A DNA stretch of 64,000 nucleotides. It comes from Streptosporangiaceae bacterium. Lineage in GTDB: Bacteria > Actinomycetota > Actinomycetes > Streptosporangiales > Streptosporangiaceae. The translations under genes were made by a program, and so were the position numbers. The stretch spans positions 1 through 64,000 of the forward strand of contig JAOPYH010000236.1 in the NCBI GenBank assembly GCA_025964715.1, written 5' to 3'. A model generated the notes under the pieces. The model ran no database searches. It was not told the DNA's origin and saw only the letters and a program-made list of their open reading frames with translations. Below, one piece after another: positions 7,925-16,473 of the stretch. How positions within the stretch are numbered: the stretch's first letter is position 1; each line of letters begins with the position of its first letter.

Positions 7925-10600
7925 TCAGCGGATGCGAGCCGTGCTGCTCTGGGTGCCGCCCGCGCTGGCTTCGAACGCGACGGCCACGAGACCGTGGTCG
8001 CCTGGGACGGTCACCGTGTAGGTCCCGGATGCGGGGATGTTCGTCCTGCGCTGTCCGAGGATCTTGCCGTCCCAGACATAGGCGTAGGCGGTCCCCGGTC
8101 CGGTCGCGGCGAGCCTGAACGTCACCGTCGATCCCTCCACTTTCGGCCGGCCGGCGATCCGGGCGCTGTCGGACCGGGGCGCGGCCGGTCCGCCGGCGAG
8201 CGGTACGCCTGTCTGCGCCGCCTGCAGGATCGACTGCGGCGAGTTGACGCTGTGCGCGACATCGGTCGGCATCACCGCAGGTGGCGCCTCGGCGGGCTGG
8301 TCGGACGGCGGGGTGTAGCCCGGCAGCGAGGTCATGCCCCAGCGGTACGGGTCCCCCTGGACCCCGCCCCAGGTGGACCAGCCGATGCGTGTCTGGCCGG
8401 TCTTGTCCTGAGTATCCGAGTCGTAGACGAAGATGTTCAGGCCCAGATGGGCCGGGTCCACGGCGGCGGGCAGAGCCTTGAACGGGATCTTCGTCTCGAC
8501 GGTGTAGCCGGTGTAAGGCTTCGTCACCGTGGACGCGACCTGCATGCCAGGAGCGGTCTGGTCACCGGCCCCCTGGTGGTTGTCGGCATCTCGCTCGAAG
8601 CATGGCTTGCCGTCGCTCATGACCGGGAAGATGCCGGTCTTGAAGGTCGTCGAAGTGTTCTCCGAGCCGCCACGCGGATCGATGGCGATCTCGACCGAGT
8701 CGCTGCGCCAGTGCCGTTTGCAGTCGTCGGCACCGAGCACGGTCCCGGCCTTGTCGTCACGTACCTTCACGAGGACGTACAGCGCGTCCGCGCTCCATGT
8801 CACCCGCCCCGTCGCCGAGCAGTCGGCGGCGGATTCGCAGGCCGTGCCCTCCCAGAGCCGGGACAGGTCGAGCGCCGGTCCGGTGTATTCACCCGGGCCC
8901 TCGACACCGTCCACGGTCGGGGCGGCACCCGCCTTGGGAAAGCTCGCCACGGGGACGAGGTTCAACGCGGCCGTGCGCACGTCCGGTGCGTCGCCGGAGG
9001 AGTTGGTCGTGGTGATCGTGTAGTCGTGGTCACCACCCTTGCCGCCCTGGTTCGAGGTCGGCAGAGACGCGTCGGAGTTGGTGACCGTGAAGGTGACCGA
9101 GCCCTTGGCGCCGGCGGCCAGCTGGTAGGGCTTGGTGGCGGGACCGGCGGTGAATCCCTTCGGGAGGTCCAGCTTCACCATCCCCGACTCTGCGCTGGGA
9201 GCGAGGTTCGCGAGATCGACCCGCACGTCCCGGGACCTGCCGGAGCCGATGGGCAGCACCGGCTTCACCCGGCCGGTCAGAGCCGGCACCCCTGTCTTGA
9301 GGGCCCAGGAGTCGAAGTCCTGCACCCGGGGGAGCGGCTGCTGAACTCCCGTCACCGCCGGGCTGACCTGGACGGCTTCGGCGGTCTGGCCGAAGCCGTG
9401 CCCCGTGCCGAGGTTGGCGGCCAGCCGCACCCGCCCGTACGGCGCGGTCCGCGGCGGCGTGACCGTGAACAGGGCGGTCCGCTCCCGGGGGCCGAGGGTG
9501 CCGAGGTCGCCCGAGCCGGCGGCCTTCCAGCCCGCCGGCAGCGAAAGTGTCGCCTTGGCGTTGCGGAGCGTCTTCGGGGATCGGGCGTGCGCCGTCACCT
9601 TGACGGCCTGACCGGGCGCGACGTCGAAGGTGTCCGTCGTCAGATAGAACTCCGAGCCGAGCGGCAACCCGCCCTTCGCCGGGGTGAGCGCTCCCTCGAG
9701 CATCGCCGCGGGATCGTGGTGGTCGAGGCTGTACGGCACGCGGCTGTCGATCTGGGTGAAGTAGTCGCAGCCGATCTGGTTCGGATCGCTCGGCGGGTCC
9801 GGGAAGCCGCCCCAGCCCTGGCTGACGTACGCCCGCTGTGCTTCACGCTCGATGAGTGCCCAGGTCCTGCCGCCGTTGCCGGGCGACCTGCGTCCGGCGA
9901 AGACTCCGTCGACCACCGCGCTCGGGTCGGCGGGGGTGAAGTCGGTCGCGCACTTCGGGCCCGTCGGGCCCGTCGCGCCACCGGTGTTGAACAGCCGCCC
10001 GACGCGCCACGGCCGCAGGCCCTCACGGGTGATCTGTTCCGGGTACGCGTTCGGGTCCGCGGCGAGGAGGTAGGCCTCGGTGGCCAGACGTCCGGCCTCC
10101 TGGTGGTTGCCGTGCTGGCCGGGCACCGGCGCGGGCTCCATGGTGACCATGACCTTCGGCCTGGTCTCGCGGACGAGCCGTACGACCTTCGAGAGCGTCT
10201 CGCGCTCGTTCCACACCTCCGCGGTCAGTGGCGCGCTGACGGTGTAGTAGAAGTCCACCTTGTCCAGGTTGTGGATGTCGGTGATGCCGGCCTTGCCTAC
10301 CGCGCGGCGCTCCTCCCCCTCACGGAGCAGGCCCAGCGCCGGTCCCTCCTCGGTGCCGGCCGCGTTGCCCCCGCCTTCGCCCCGAGTGATGGTGATCACG
10401 CCGGTACGGGCGTGATCGAACTCCTTCCACTGGCCGTACGTCGACAGGCCACCGGCCTCGTCGTCGGGATGCGCCCCGACGAACAGGACGTCCAGTGCTC
10501 CCTTGTGTGGGCCGGCTGCCAGCGCTGACGCGGGCAGCGCGGCGAGGCCGGTCCCCACGAGCAGCGCGGACAGGATTGCGGGCAACGCGAATCTCCGCAT
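7925..10600 (-). CDS. secreted PIG-L (LmbE) deacetylase with NEW3-like and CBM9-like domains
   Basis: An 891-residue secreted enzyme. A signal peptide (residues 1-29, ending ASALAAG) is followed by a PIG-L/LmbE zinc N-deacetylase domain. HPDDE at 44-48 and GNHQEAGR near 168-175 are the metal-binding and catalytic motifs that remove acetyl groups from N-acetylglucosamine-type sugars. A middle region of about 330-550 looks like NPCBM/NEW3-type beta domains. A region of about 560-770 (starting VDGVEGPGEYTGPALDL) matches the shape of CBM9/DOMON-like carbohydrate-binding modules. The gene is last in the six-gene sugar operon, 21 bp after the second permease. The context suggests extracellular deacetylation of an amino-sugar glycan before or during uptake. 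The exact substrate is inferred only from family and context. Confidence 0.88.
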   Translation of the reverse strand: MRRFALPAILSALLVGTGLAALPASALAAGPHKGALDVLFVGAHPDDEAGGLSTYGQWKEFDHARTGVITITRGEGGGNAAGTEEGPALGLLREGEERRAVGKAGITDIHNLDKVDFYYTVSAPLTAEVWNERETLSKVVRLVRETRPKVMVTMEPAPVPGQHGNHQEAGRLATEAYLLAADPNAYPEQITREGLRPWRVGRLFNTGGATGPTGPKCATDFTPADPSAVVDGVFAGRRSPGNGGRTWALIEREAQRAYVSQGWGGFPDPPSDPNQIGCDYFTQIDSRVPYSLDHHDPAAMLEGALTPAKGGLPLGSEFYLTTDTFDVAPGQAVKVTAHARSPKTLRNAKATLSLPAGWKAAGSGDLGTLGPRERTALFTVTPPRTAPYGRVRLAANLGTGHGFGQTAEAVQVSPAVTGVQQPLPRVQDFDSWALKTGVPALTGRVKPVLPIGSGRSRDVRVDLANLAPSAESGMVKLDLPKGFTAGPATKPYQLAAGAKGSVTFTVTNSDASLPTSNQGGKGGDHDYTITTTNSSGDAPDVRTAALNLVPVASFPKAGAAPTVDGVEGPGEYTGPALDLSRLWEGTACESAADCSATGRVTWSADALYVLVKVRDDKAGTVLGADDCKRHWRSDSVEIAIDPRGGSENTSTTFKTGIFPVMSDGKPCFERDADNHQGAGDQTAPGMQVASTVTKPYTGYTVETKIPFKALPAAVDPAHLGLNIFVYDSDTQDKTGQTRIGWSTWGGVQGDPYRWGMTSLPGYTPPSDQPAEAPPAVMPTDVAHSVNSPQSILQAAQTGVPLAGGPAAPRSDSARIAGRPKVEGSTVTFRLAATGPGTAYAYVWDGKILGQRRTNIPASGTYTVTVPGDHGLVAVAFEASAGGTQSSTARIR

Positions 10601-10621
10601 GGACTCTCCTAGTCGGTCGTC

Positions 10622-11416
10622 CTACTCCTTGATTGCCCCCGAGAGCATCCCCGCGATGAAATGCCGTTGCAGAAAGATATAAACGATCACGATCGGCGCC
10701 GCGACGATCAGGGCGCCCGACATGAGCAATGGGTAGTCCGTCTGGTGCTGCCCCTGGAAGAACGACAGGCCGAGTGGCGCGGTCCGCAGCCCCTCGTCCG
10801 AGTTGATGATCACGAGCGCGAGCAGGAACTCGTTCCAGGTCCACATGGTCGTCAGGACGACCATGGTGAGAATCGCGGGCCGCCCGACCGGCACGAGGAT
10901 CCGCCAGAGGGTCGACCAGCTCGACGCCCCGTCCATGCGGGCCGCCTCCAGCAGCGAACGGGGCACGCTGCGGAAATACGCGCGCATCCAGAACGTCCCG
11001 AAGGCGACCGACTGTGCGATCTGCGGCAGCATCAGCCCGGGGAGGGTGTTGTCCAGGTGGACGCTGCGCAGGTCGAAGTACAGCGGCACCACGACCGTCT
11101 CGCTCGGGATCATGAGTCCGGAGAGGAAGAGGTAGAACAGCACCGTCCCGCCGGGGAAGTCCATGGTCCCGAGCGCATAGCCGGACATGATCGACATCAC
11201 CGTCGAGACGATCACCACGACGACCGAAACGGTGAGGCTGTTGCGCATGTACGTCGAGAAGTGTCCCTGCCGCCACGCCTCTGCGAAGGTGGAGAAGTCC
11301 AGGTGCGGGAGGTGCAGCGCCTGGGCCGCCACCCCCACCAGCGGGAACAGCGCGATCACGGAGAACACGCTCAGGATGGTGTAGTTGAAGATCCGCTCTT
11401 TGCGGGTGCTGATCAT
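10622..11416 (-). CDS. carbohydrate ABC transporter permease (MalG type)
   Basis: A 264-residue inner-membrane permease of the MalG/CUT1 class with six predicted helices. The EAA loop, which contacts the ATPase, is visible as SLLEAARMDGASSWSTLWRI (about 158-177). It ends in the usual HFIAGMLSGAIKE. It overlaps the upstream permease gene by 4 bp (ATGA), so the pair is translationally coupled and should form a heterodimeric channel. The operon lacks an ATPase; a shared MsmK-like ATPase encoded elsewhere is expected. Confidence 0.93.
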   Translation of the reverse strand: MISTRKERIFNYTILSVFSVIALFPLVGVAAQALHLPHLDFSTFAEAWRQGHFSTYMRNSLTVSVVVVIVSTVMSIMSGYALGTMDFPGGTVLFYLFLSGLMIPSETVVVPLYFDLRSVHLDNTLPGLMLPQIAQSVAFGTFWMRAYFRSVPRSLLEAARMDGASSWSTLWRILVPVGRPAILTMVVLTTMWTWNEFLLALVIINSDEGLRTAPLGLSFFQGQHQTDYPLLMSGALIVAAPIVIVYIFLQRHFIAGMLSGAIKE

Positions 11417-12309
11417 CCCCGGCCCTCCACGAGTCGGCCCACTCCGACCGTGATGACGAAGGCCAGCACAGCGATCATGACCCCGATCGCACAGGCGAGA
11501 CCCACCTCACCGGTGTTGAACGTACGGTTGTAGACCTCGTAGGCGGGCACCTTGGTGGCGTCACCGGGGCCGCCGGTGGTGGTGAGGTAGATCAGGTCGA
11601 AGTTGCGCAGTGCCGCGATGGTCGTCAGGGTCAGCGCGACCGACAGTTCGCGCCGGAGCGCCGGCAGGGTCACCGCGAAGAACTCCCGCAGCGGACCTGC
11701 GCCGTCAACCCGGGCCGCCTCGTACAGCTCGCGCGGGATCTTCTGCACGCCCGCCGCGAACAGCACCATCGCCAGGCCGATCTCGACCCACGTGCCGATG
11801 AGGCCGACCGAGGGCAGCGCGAAGGTGAAGTCGCCGAGCCACCCCCGTGACCAGTCCGGCAGGCCCAGGCTGTGCAGCGCGCGCAGGACCCCGTTGATGG
11901 GCCCGTGGTCGGAGTAGACCCACTGCCAGCCGACCGCCACCGCGACCATGGCCACGACCTGAGGCAGGAACATGACGGTGCGGAAGAAGGCCAGCCCCCG
12001 GATCCTGGCCCGCGACATGGCCCCGACCAGTACGAACGCGATGCAGCAGGGGACCACCGCATAGAACAGGATCAGGATGAGGGCATGTGCGAACGCTGCG
12101 CGCAGGACGGGGTCGGTGAACGCCTGCACGTAGTTCGCCGGCCCGGCCCAGGTGCCGGTGCCGAGCCCGTCCCAGTGGTACAGGGAGATCCACGCTCCGT
12201 GCAGGAGTGGCCAGAGCAGGAAGGCGCCATAGACCACCAGCGCGGGCAGGACGTACAGCCACCCGACCCGGCGTGGCTCGCCCGGCGCTCCGCTGCGAGG
12301 TCTGATCAC
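11413..12309 (-). CDS. carbohydrate ABC transporter permease (MalF/LacF type)
   Basis: A 298-residue CUT1-family permease with six predicted membrane helices, beginning GWLYVLPALVVYGAFLLWPL (16-35). The EAA loop is LYEAARVDGAGPLREFFAVT (about 201-220). It overlaps the binding-protein gene upstream and the second permease downstream by 4 bp each. It works with the second permease and the lipoprotein to import a sugar or oligosaccharide, whose identity is suggested only by the GH4 enzyme, kinase and deacetylase in the same operon. Confidence 0.93.
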   Translation of the reverse strand: MIRPRSGAPGEPRRVGWLYVLPALVVYGAFLLWPLLHGAWISLYHWDGLGTGTWAGPANYVQAFTDPVLRAAFAHALILILFYAVVPCCIAFVLVGAMSRARIRGLAFFRTVMFLPQVVAMVAVAVGWQWVYSDHGPINGVLRALHSLGLPDWSRGWLGDFTFALPSVGLIGTWVEIGLAMVLFAAGVQKIPRELYEAARVDGAGPLREFFAVTLPALRRELSVALTLTTIAALRNFDLIYLTTTGGPGDATKVPAYEVYNRTFNTGEVGLACAIGVMIAVLAFVITVGVGRLVEGRG

Positions 12310-13664
12310 TTCTTCTTCAGGAAGTCGGCGTAGTCCTTCTGCGCGGTGCCCATTGCCTCCTGTGGCGTCGCCCGCCCGCCGATCAGCTTCTGCAGCTCGC
12401 CGCCGAGCGTGTCCGGGAAGGTCGGCGTCGCGTTGTCGAGGTACGGGGTGAGGCCGTCACTGCGGCTGATGGCGTCCCAGGCCGCGAAGATGTCCTTCTG
12501 CAGCGGCGAGGAGGGCTGCTTCGAGGCCGGCTTCAGCGCCGGGAGCAGGCCGTGCTCGGCGGCGACGTCCATGGACTGCGGCGAGGTTATGAAGTCGATG
12601 TAGGCGGCCGCCACGTCCGGGTGCTTGGACTTCGACGTGATCGAGAACGGCAGGCTCTCACCGCCCATCGTCACCGGGCTCGCGCCGGCCTGCGCGGGCG
12701 GCGGCAGCATGAAGCCGACCTTGCCGCCCATCGCCTTTTCCAGGTCGGCGGCGAACCACGTGCCGCCGATGAGGAACACGCCCTGCCCCTTGGCGAAGTT
12801 GACGGGCGAGTCGTCGTACTTCGTGGCGTTGGCGTTCTTGGGAACGTAGCCCTGCTTCACCCAGTCGGCCAGCTTCTGCGCCGCCTGGATGTTCGCGGGG
12901 TCCGTCCAGGAGCCGCCCCGTCCGAAGAACAGGTTGCGGACCGCTTCCTTGCCGGCGAGCTGGTCCTGGATCACCCCGAAGTCGTGGATCCCCGGAAATT
13001 TGTCCAGGTTGCCGAACGCCATCGGCAGCTCGCCCTTGCCCTTGGCGGTGGACAGGGCGCTCTCGAACTCCGCCCAGGTCTTCGGCTGCTGGATGCCGAG
13101 CTTGGTCAGCTTGTCCTTGTTGACGAAGACGCCGACGATCTCGCCGTGCAGCGACACGCCGTACAGGCTCCCCGAGCCGAGCGTGCGGCCGTCGGAGGTG
13201 ACGCTGTTGGTCTCGATCAGGCCCTTGGGGAACCGCTTGCGCCAGCCGTACACGGCGTCGTAGGAGTCCAGCGGCAGCAGCATGCCCGCCTTCGCGAACG
13301 CGCCCATGATCGCGTAGCCCTGGTTGGTCTCGACCACATCCGGGGGAGCGTCACCGGACAGCGCCAGGCGCAGGGTCTTCTGCAGGTCCGGGTACGACCG
13401 TGACACCCGCTTGATCTTCACGTTCGGATATTTGGCCTGGAAGTCCGCGTTGAGCTTGTCCAGCTGCTCCTGCTGCCCGCCGCGCACCTCCTGGTCCCAG
13501 ACCGTGAGGGTGACGTTGCCCGCCTTGGCGATGTCGGTGTTGACAGCCGTCGGAGCCTTGGCCGCGGGCCCGGCGCCGTTGCCGGACCCCGGGGCACAGG
13601 CGGTGGCGAGGGCGCCGAGCGCCGCCACCCCGAGGACCAATCCGCGCCTGACGAGTTTCGGCAT
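12306..13664 (-). CDS. extracellular sugar-binding lipoprotein of an ABC transporter
   Basis: A 452-residue family-1 solute-binding protein. The signal peptide ends in the lipobox ATAC with the lipidated Cys at residue 23. The mature part has the VTLTVWDQE start and the DAPPDVVETNQGYAI block typical of sugar-binding proteins. The ATG at 13664 was preferred over one ten codons upstream because it follows a GAAGGAG site at suitable distance. It follows the GH4 gene by 37 bp and overlaps the MalF-type permease by 4 bp. It would capture the operon's substrate outside the membrane. Confidence 0.92.
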   Translation of the reverse strand: MPKLVRRGLVLGVAALGALATACAPGSGNGAGPAAKAPTAVNTDIAKAGNVTLTVWDQEVRGGQQEQLDKLNADFQAKYPNVKIKRVSRSYPDLQKTLRLALSGDAPPDVVETNQGYAIMGAFAKAGMLLPLDSYDAVYGWRKRFPKGLIETNSVTSDGRTLGSGSLYGVSLHGEIVGVFVNKDKLTKLGIQQPKTWAEFESALSTAKGKGELPMAFGNLDKFPGIHDFGVIQDQLAGKEAVRNLFFGRGGSWTDPANIQAAQKLADWVKQGYVPKNANATKYDDSPVNFAKGQGVFLIGGTWFAADLEKAMGGKVGFMLPPPAQAGASPVTMGGESLPFSITSKSKHPDVAAAYIDFITSPQSMDVAAEHGLLPALKPASKQPSSPLQKDIFAAWDAISRSDGLTPYLDNATPTFPDTLGGELQKLIGGRATPQEAMGTAQKDYADFLKKK

Positions 13665-13701
13665 TATGTACGGCTCCTTCGCATTCGGTCCCACACTGCC
13701 A

Positions 13702-14982
13702 TCAGCTGAACTGGGGGAGGTGACCGGCGTGGGCGGCGAGGCCCTCGTCGAGGATCTTCTCCGCGGTGCGCTTGCTGCCGACGAAGGGGTGCGCCATGAC
13801 CGCCTGCAGAGCGACCCGCCGGTCTCCGGTCACGGCGGCGTCGGCGGCCAGCCGCTCGTACTCGTGGATCGAGTGCGTCAGCCCGCGTACCGCGCGCGGC
13901 AGCTCTCCCATGACGAGCGGCGTGGGGCCCTGGCGGCCGACGATGGACGGCACCTCGACGATCGCGTCCGTTTCCAATGTGGTTATCGCGCCGTGGTTGC
14001 GGGTGTTGACGATGAAGCGCCGGCGCTCGTCCCGGGCGATGGCGCAGATGATGTCGACGGCGAACTCGCCGTGTTCACCGCCACCGCGCTCCCGGCTCGG
14101 GTCCGGGTCGGCCTTGTCGGCCTCCGCGGCCACCTGGGCGTAGTAACCAGGAAGCATCGCCATGATGTCCTGCGCCCGGGTCGTCCCCGTCCCGCGGAGC
14201 TTCTCCACGACCTCGTCGTGGAAGAAGTAGTACTTCGAGTAGGAGTTCACCAGCAGCCCGAGCGCTTTGCCGGCCTCGGCCATGCTGGCCGGGTCACGAT
14301 GCGGCGTGGCCTCGCCCGGCGGAGCCGAGTCGGCCAGCCGCGCGGCGATGTCGATCTCCTCGCCGTCGAGCCGCGCCCGCTCGGCCCACGTGCCGTGGTT
14401 CGTGCCGATCCAGTCGATCTCGAGCCCGGCCAATGGGAGGCCGAGCAGCTCCGCCCAGGTCTCGGTGTCGCCGACCCACTGGTCGCACAGCCCGATGATC
14501 CTGGCGTCGGAGTAACGCGTCACCGCGTCGGTGACAACATTCGTGGGGTTGGTGTAGTTGAGGATCCACGCCTTGGGCGCGACCTCGGCGAGCGTACGGG
14601 CGATGTCGAGCAGCACCGGGATCGAACGGCAGGCCATGAGGAAGCCCCCCGGTCCGACGGTCTCCTGCCCGACGACGCCGTACTTCAGCGGGATCGACTC
14701 GTCGAGATGCCGGCCGCTGAGGCCGCCCGGCCGGAAGGTCGTGAACACGAAGTCGGCGCCGTCGAGCGCCGGCTTGAGCCGGGTCTCGGCCGTGACCGTG
14801 AAGGACGCGCCCCGTGCGGCGAACATGTTGCGCGCGAGCCGGGTCATGACGTCGAGGTGCTCGGCGTCGAGATCGTAGAAGACCAGCTCGGCTCCGGCGA
14901 GGTCGTCGGCGCGGTGCAGCAGACCCCGGATGACTCCCGGCATGTAGCCGCTGCCGGCTCCGATCACCGCGATGCGCGTCAT
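13702..14982 (-). CDS. glycoside hydrolase family 4 enzyme (NAD-dependent)
   Basis: A 426-residue GH4 enzyme, a family that cleaves glycosides by an oxidation-elimination mechanism with NAD and a divalent metal. IAVIGAGSGYMPGVIRGLL (4-22) is the NAD-binding fold, NYTNPTN (about 144-150) is the conserved Asn motif, GLCDQWVGD carries the metal-binding Cys, and GTNHGTW carries the metal-binding His. GGGEHGEFAVDII is the C-terminal signature region. Members act on 6-phospho-glycosides, alpha-galactosides or glucuronides. Since import here is by ABC transporter without phosphorylation, a non-phosphorylated substrate or one phosphorylated by the neighbouring kinase is possible. The start overlaps the kinase stop by 4 bp. 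Confidence 0.9.
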   Translation of the reverse strand: MTRIAVIGAGSGYMPGVIRGLLHRADDLAGAELVFYDLDAEHLDVMTRLARNMFAARGASFTVTAETRLKPALDGADFVFTTFRPGGLSGRHLDESIPLKYGVVGQETVGPGGFLMACRSIPVLLDIARTLAEVAPKAWILNYTNPTNVVTDAVTRYSDARIIGLCDQWVGDTETWAELLGLPLAGLEIDWIGTNHGTWAERARLDGEEIDIAARLADSAPPGEATPHRDPASMAEAGKALGLLVNSYSKYYFFHDEVVEKLRGTGTTRAQDIMAMLPGYYAQVAAEADKADPDPSRERGGGEHGEFAVDIICAIARDERRRFIVNTRNHGAITTLETDAIVEVPSIVGRQGPTPLVMGELPRAVRGLTHSIHEYERLAADAAVTGDRRVALQAVMAHPFVGSKRTAEKILDEGLAAHAGHLPQFS

Positions 14983-16148
14983 TGTTCTCCTCGCAGCGTG
15001 GGTTCGGCCCTGGTGATGACCTGGTCGGCCGCCTCAGGGATAAAGGGGACGATGAAGGAGTATTCCTCCAGGTCGCTGTCCGGCACCTCGCCGGACTCGC
15101 CGAACGACGCGATCTCGCCCCAGCAGGGAGAGCCGAGCGAACCGCTGTAGTGCCGTACGGACAGACCCGCGCAGAGGTTGGCGAACTTCAGCCGCTGGTG
15201 CAGCGGCCAGTCGGCCAGGGTGCCGAACACGAAGCCGGCGGCGAACACATCGCCCGCGCCTGTGGGGTCGAGAGCGTGCACCGGCAGGGCGTCGGTCTCC
15301 GCTCGCTCACCGGTGCCGGCGTCGATGGCGATCGCGCCGCGCGCGCCCCGCTTGACCACGACCAGCGGCACCCGGCCGGACAGCGCCTCGGCCGCCTCCT
15401 CCGGGCTCCCGGACCTGGTGTAGGCCATCGCCTCGACCGCGTTGGGCAGGAAGACGTCGACGTGTTCGAGCCGGTCCAGGACGTCGGTGGACCAGGTCTC
15501 GGCAGGATCCCAGCCCACGTCCGCGAAGACCTTGGTCCCGGCCTCGCGCATGCTGACCGCCCAGTCCGGTACGGGCCGGTCGATGTCGACAAAGCAGGTT
15601 CGCGCCCACGGCGGTGTGGTGAGCCGGTCCAGTGGCGGCGTGGGCTTCGTATAGGTGATCATGCTCCGGTCCGAGTCATAGGCCAGCGACACGGTCACCG
15701 GCGTCGGCCAGCCCGGCAGCCGGCGCGACCGGCTGAGGTCCACGCCCTCCTGCTCGGCCAGTGTGCGCCAGAGGTAGGACCCGAACATATCGTCACCGAA
15801 CGCCGCGGCGAGCCCCACCCGGAGCCCGAGCCGGCTCATCGCCACGGCGATGTTGGCCACCCCTCCGGGCGCCGAGCCGAGACCGTCGGTGACCAGCTCG
15901 GTGCCGGGCGGGGGCAGGCCCGGAAGGCCCGTGAAGATCATGTCCATGAAGACCTGGCCCGACAGGAACACATCCAGGCCGGCGTCGCCGTTGCCGCTCC
16001 GGAGCCGGTCGCCGGCCACCTGGCGTTCGGTACAGGGATCGGCCACCACGGACGGCTCGGGCAGCCGCTCCGAGGTGGCGGGTCGCTTCGCTCGGTGCTG
16101 TGCGGATGCGGGCTGTGCGGACCCCGGTCCGTGCAGCGTTGCCGTCAT
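14979..16148 (-). CDS. PfkB-family carbohydrate kinase
   Basis: A 389-residue ribokinase/PfkB-type sugar kinase and first gene of the operon. GGVANIAVAMSRLGLRVGLAAAFGDD is split by the family Gly-rich region (about 97-122), and DPTGAGDVFAAGF (about 298-310) is the C-terminal ATP-binding and catalytic-Asp signature. It has an unusual 65-residue N-terminal extension before the kinase fold (FLSGQVFMD), rich in Ala/Pro/Arg and with no recognised domain. The ATG at 16148 has a GGGGAG site; an alternative start 18 codons upstream lacks one. It would phosphorylate the imported sugar or a GH4 product. Confidence 0.88.
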   Translation of the reverse strand: MTATLHGPGSAQPASAQHRAKRPATSERLPEPSVVADPCTERQVAGDRLRSGNGDAGLDVFLSGQVFMDMIFTGLPGLPPPGTELVTDGLGSAPGGVANIAVAMSRLGLRVGLAAAFGDDMFGSYLWRTLAEQEGVDLSRSRRLPGWPTPVTVSLAYDSDRSMITYTKPTPPLDRLTTPPWARTCFVDIDRPVPDWAVSMREAGTKVFADVGWDPAETWSTDVLDRLEHVDVFLPNAVEAMAYTRSGSPEEAAEALSGRVPLVVVKRGARGAIAIDAGTGERAETDALPVHALDPTGAGDVFAAGFVFGTLADWPLHQRLKFANLCAGLSVRHYSGSLGSPCWGEIASFGESGEVPDSDLEEYSFIVPFIPEAADQVITRAEPTLRGEQ

Positions 16149-16473
16149 GGGCGTCTCCCCGTGGGGCGCGGTGATCGGGCGGACGAAGACGTTACTTATC
16201 ACAGTGGGACGGTTGGTACGTTCCAGAGCGATCTATGACCATATCGTGACCGACATTCTGCCGTGACCGGACGTCCAGTGATATAGGTAACTTAAGTGTC
16301 GATACCGTGCCTTAGCGGTACGTTTCGGTCTTGCTGAACTGGGCAGGGCGTTTCTCGGGCAGGGGCCGCCGACCCGACCCGGCTTTTCGGAAATCGACCG
16401 GAACAGCGCACGCCTGACGGCTAACGCATCTGCCCCTGCCACCATCCGTGCGCCCACCGCCAAGGAGGACACG
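16149..16473. promoter_or_regulatory. divergent control region between the sugar operon and the dehydrogenase
   Basis: This 325-bp gap holds no gene. Near the kinase side two related inverted half-sites occur: 16191-16206 (GTTACTTATCACAGTG) and 16276-16291 (CAGTGATATAGGTAAC), which are imperfect reverse complements of each other. An 8-bp palindrome ACTTAAGT lies at 16290-16297. The stretch is locally A/T-richer than its surroundings. These could be binding sites for a LacI/GntR/DeoR-type sugar regulator, although no such regulator gene is nearby. The half nearest 16474 carries only the AAGGAGGA ribosome binding site of the dehydrogenase. Confidence 0.4.

Noticed and set aside
7994-10528. 844-residue forward frame inside the PIG-L gene region
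   Set aside because: It is the antisense of the deacetylase gene, with Arg/Gly/Val-rich composition and no recognisable domain; the reverse strand has signal peptide and motifs.
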